NCBI GenBank assembly: GCA_031254675.1
Contig: JAIRTV010000093.1
Span: 1-6,869, forward strand
Length of the DNA: 6,869 nt
Source: Planctomycetaceae bacterium
GTDB taxonomy: Bacteria > Planctomycetota > Planctomycetia > Pirellulales > Thermoguttaceae
Direction: 5' to 3'
Shown piece after piece: positions 6,201 through 6,869 of the stretch. A program made the position numbers and the translations under genes. Each line of letters starts with the position of its first letter. Positions within the stretch are counted from its first letter, which is position 1. The notes beneath the pieces were generated by a model. That model did not search any database. It saw nothing but the letters and a program-made list of their open reading frames with translations, and had not been told where the DNA came from.

Positions 6201-6861
6201 TTCCTGGCAGAGCGTCTATGAGTGGGAATCGTACAAAAACGCTTGGGTCGGCGACTTGCCGATAACCTTGCCCGACTTCACCGGAAGACAATGCCGTACC
6301 GCCTTGAGCCCACCACCAGACGATTTTATGACCTTGATACAGTAATCCGCGTTCATACAAAATTTTGAGTGACCACCACACGGATTCGACGTAACTTTTA
6401 TGATAAGTTACGTAGGCGTTATCGAGGTTGACCCAAAAGCCGAGTCGTTCGGTTAGTTCTTCCCATTGTTTCATATATCGGAAGACGCTTTCTTGACAAC
6501 GGTGTATGAAGGGTTTGATTCCGAATTGTTCGATTTCCTCTTTTGAGTGGATTCCGAGTTCTTTGCAAACTTCTACTTCGACGGGTAAACCGTGAGTATC
6601 CCATCCGCCTTTCCGTTCACACAGAAATCCTTGCATTGTTTTGTAACGGGGATAGAGGTCTTTGATGGCGCGAGTGAGACAATGTCCTGGGTGGGGCAAA
6701 CCGTTTGCGGTTGGTGGACCTTCGTAAAAGACGAACTGTTTGGAATCGCGACGGCTTTTGAGTGATTTTTCATAAATCTGCCGTTCTTTCCAAAATTTCA
6801 AGACAACAAGTTCCTGTTCGGGCAAGGACAAGGTTTCGTTTGATTCGGTCGAAACGCTCAT
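3292..6861 (-). CDS. ileS: Isoleucyl-tRNA synthetase, type 2 (eukaryote-like) clade
   Basis: IleRS attaches isoleucine to tRNA-Ile in the cytoplasm and hydrolyses mischarged valine. This is a complete class I synthetase of 1189 residues, against 938 in E. coli. The ATP-binding HIGH motif is HPGH (57-60) inside GPPTANGLPHPGH, followed by GWDTHGLPVE (86-95). The CP1 editing domain carries WTTTPWTLPSN (249-259) and GTGLVHQAPAFGEVDF (362-377), with D376 aligning with the editing aspartate. SRERFWGTPLPIW (506-518), CWFDSGAMPFAQWG (592-605) and KMSKS (689-693) complete the catalytic core. The anticodon-binding helical domain begins near LDYWILSELN (802-811), and a long C-terminal region (about 950-1189) resembles DUF5915. 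The GLPHxGH context, length and C-terminus point to the type-2 clade, known for low mupirocin sensitivity. A linker of about 40 residues (760-800) precedes the anticodon domain. The ATG at 6861 leaves only 8 bases upstream, so ribosome binding site and promoter are not visible, and a slightly earlier start cannot be excluded. Confidence 0.97.
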   Translation of the reverse strand: MSVSTESNETLSLPEQELVVLKFWKERQIYEKSLKSRRDSKQFVFYEGPPTANGLPHPGHCLTRAIKDLYPRYKTMQGFLCERKGGWDTHGLPVEVEVCKELGIHSKEEIEQFGIKPFIHRCQESVFRYMKQWEELTERLGFWVNLDNAYVTYHKSYVESVWWSLKILYERGLLYQGHKIVWWWAQGGTALSSGEVGQGYRQVADPSVFVRFPLIDALPGNNWTMFNEDLAIAVHSEHGFTGVVDLLVWTTTPWTLPSNQFVAIHPDFEYVLVRWTNEEGTIDDRLSVLAKNLLETITAKTKQTAQILETYSGKDLVGLRYIPPFPFYYDQFGKSVGTLKTGLQQNIAWRIVAADFVTLETGTGLVHQAPAFGEVDFDVLQTEKEKFVDGEGPELLCCVAPDGTFTDIATPYVGKWVKDADKEIIKDIRSKHLLFHQEQYLHDYPFCWRSDEDPLIQYPRKSWFVKTTQFKKEMLANNQEIHWYPEHIKNGRFGNFLESNVDWALSRERFWGTPLPIWVCEETGQAEAIGSYDELLQKKGVQGTEVWAEAKKADPTLNNDLIVHKPYIDAITYDSPFAAGKRMRRVSEVIDCWFDSGAMPFAQWGFPYQHNSISQFRQHFPADFISEAIDQTRGWFYSQLAISTMVFDGSTAPFGGIEESTGKVLPLALPHPFKNCIVLGLMLGEDGQKMSKSKRNYREPAEIFDKYGADALRWYFYANQTPWTAIRYSESAIKDSLPEFILRLQNIVSFYEVYSKIDGFEPLKLVHSDVLRDDDGQMNPFCLASAKKSEKPYRSIKARPQLDYWILSELNKTIKSVCAAMDRFDHFAACGELIAFVDALSNWYVRRNRDRFWSSATEDDPKKITSKYDAYWTLYECLIIVTKLIAPFTPFLAENFWQRLVNTKTDGMANVGLESVHLADYPKADENLINEKMLNEIKLMREIVSLGRAARSNGHLKVRQPLSGMQVLFSSDAVAKIFWDSDVIDNVRVIQDELNIKSMKVIEDKNEFNDYVSFLVLPDFKKLGKKLGKQLPEVKTLLSEADGAMLLSEMDKNKKIVLKLPDGDVELTADEIQIRLQAKAGWVAAQGESCVVVLSTELTDDLLAEGRAREIVRLIQDRRKELNLNYTDRILVGIETSSKVLTDALQQHFEYIKGETLAVDLKKNTIPDTEAIAHSIDNATLTLSVCVAK

Positions 6862-6869
6862 AAAATCAA

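Noticed and set aside
3447..6345. Numerous 60-118 codon frames on the plus and minus strands within ileS
   Set aside because: They are out-of-frame or antisense shadows of ileS, with no family motifs, no ribosome binding sites and no consistent order.
1..6869. CRISPR array, tRNA, insertion sequence or phage element
   Set aside because: I saw no regularly spaced repeats, tRNA cloverleaf elements, transposase motifs or flanking terminal repeats; the coding space is accounted for by housekeeping genes.

Overview
The window is about 6.9 kb of bacterial chromosome at moderate GC (about 46% in the ileS rows I counted by hand, with much more AT-rich gaps). It carries four complete genes, the last codons of a fifth at the left edge, and no RNA gene, insertion sequence, CRISPR array or origin that I can see. 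The organism is probably a lower-GC member of the Planctomycetota. This is inferred from remembered family resemblance: the shortened YchF-type GTPase beginning with a GYKGSGKST P-loop, and the long type-2 isoleucyl-tRNA synthetase with a linker before its anticodon-binding domain. There is no 16S or other decisive marker.

Layout. Positions 1-71 (+) encode the last 22 residues of a protein ending in LYGLTEEEINIVEESNL. I recognise this as the usual tail of large N6-adenine DNA methyltransferase or type IIG restriction-modification proteins. A 167-nt AT-rich gap follows. Then comes a YchF/OLA1-like P-loop NTPase with a C-terminal TGS domain (239-1270, +). After a 130-nt gap with a good sigma70-type promoter (TTGAAA-17-TATACT) and a clear Shine-Dalgarno comes prmC, the release-factor glutamine methyltransferase (1401-2276, +). 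A 105-nt gap holding a 50-nt C-free, T-rich repetitive leader precedes an NAD kinase (2382-3218, +). A 73-nt convergent gap with a nested inverted repeat separates it from ileS (3292-6861, -), whose promoter and ribosome binding site lie outside the window.

How the genes fit together. PrmC, IleRS and the YchF-like protein act in or next to translation: release-factor modification, tRNA charging and ribosome-associated NTPase activity. NAD kinase is core cofactor metabolism (NADP supply). The three plus-strand genes are co-directional, but their gaps exceed 100 nt and prmC has its own promoter, so a tight operon is not supported. prfA, a frequent partner of prmC, is not next to it here.

Novelty. 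I see no undescribed multi-gene system. The items most worth a second look are the nucleotide-specificity motifs of the YchF-like protein (DTPG and NTAD where YchF usually has DIAG and NxxE), a strand-composition switch inside ileS, the type-2 IleRS as a possible natural mupirocin-tolerance determinant, and the possible restriction-modification gene cut off by the left edge.
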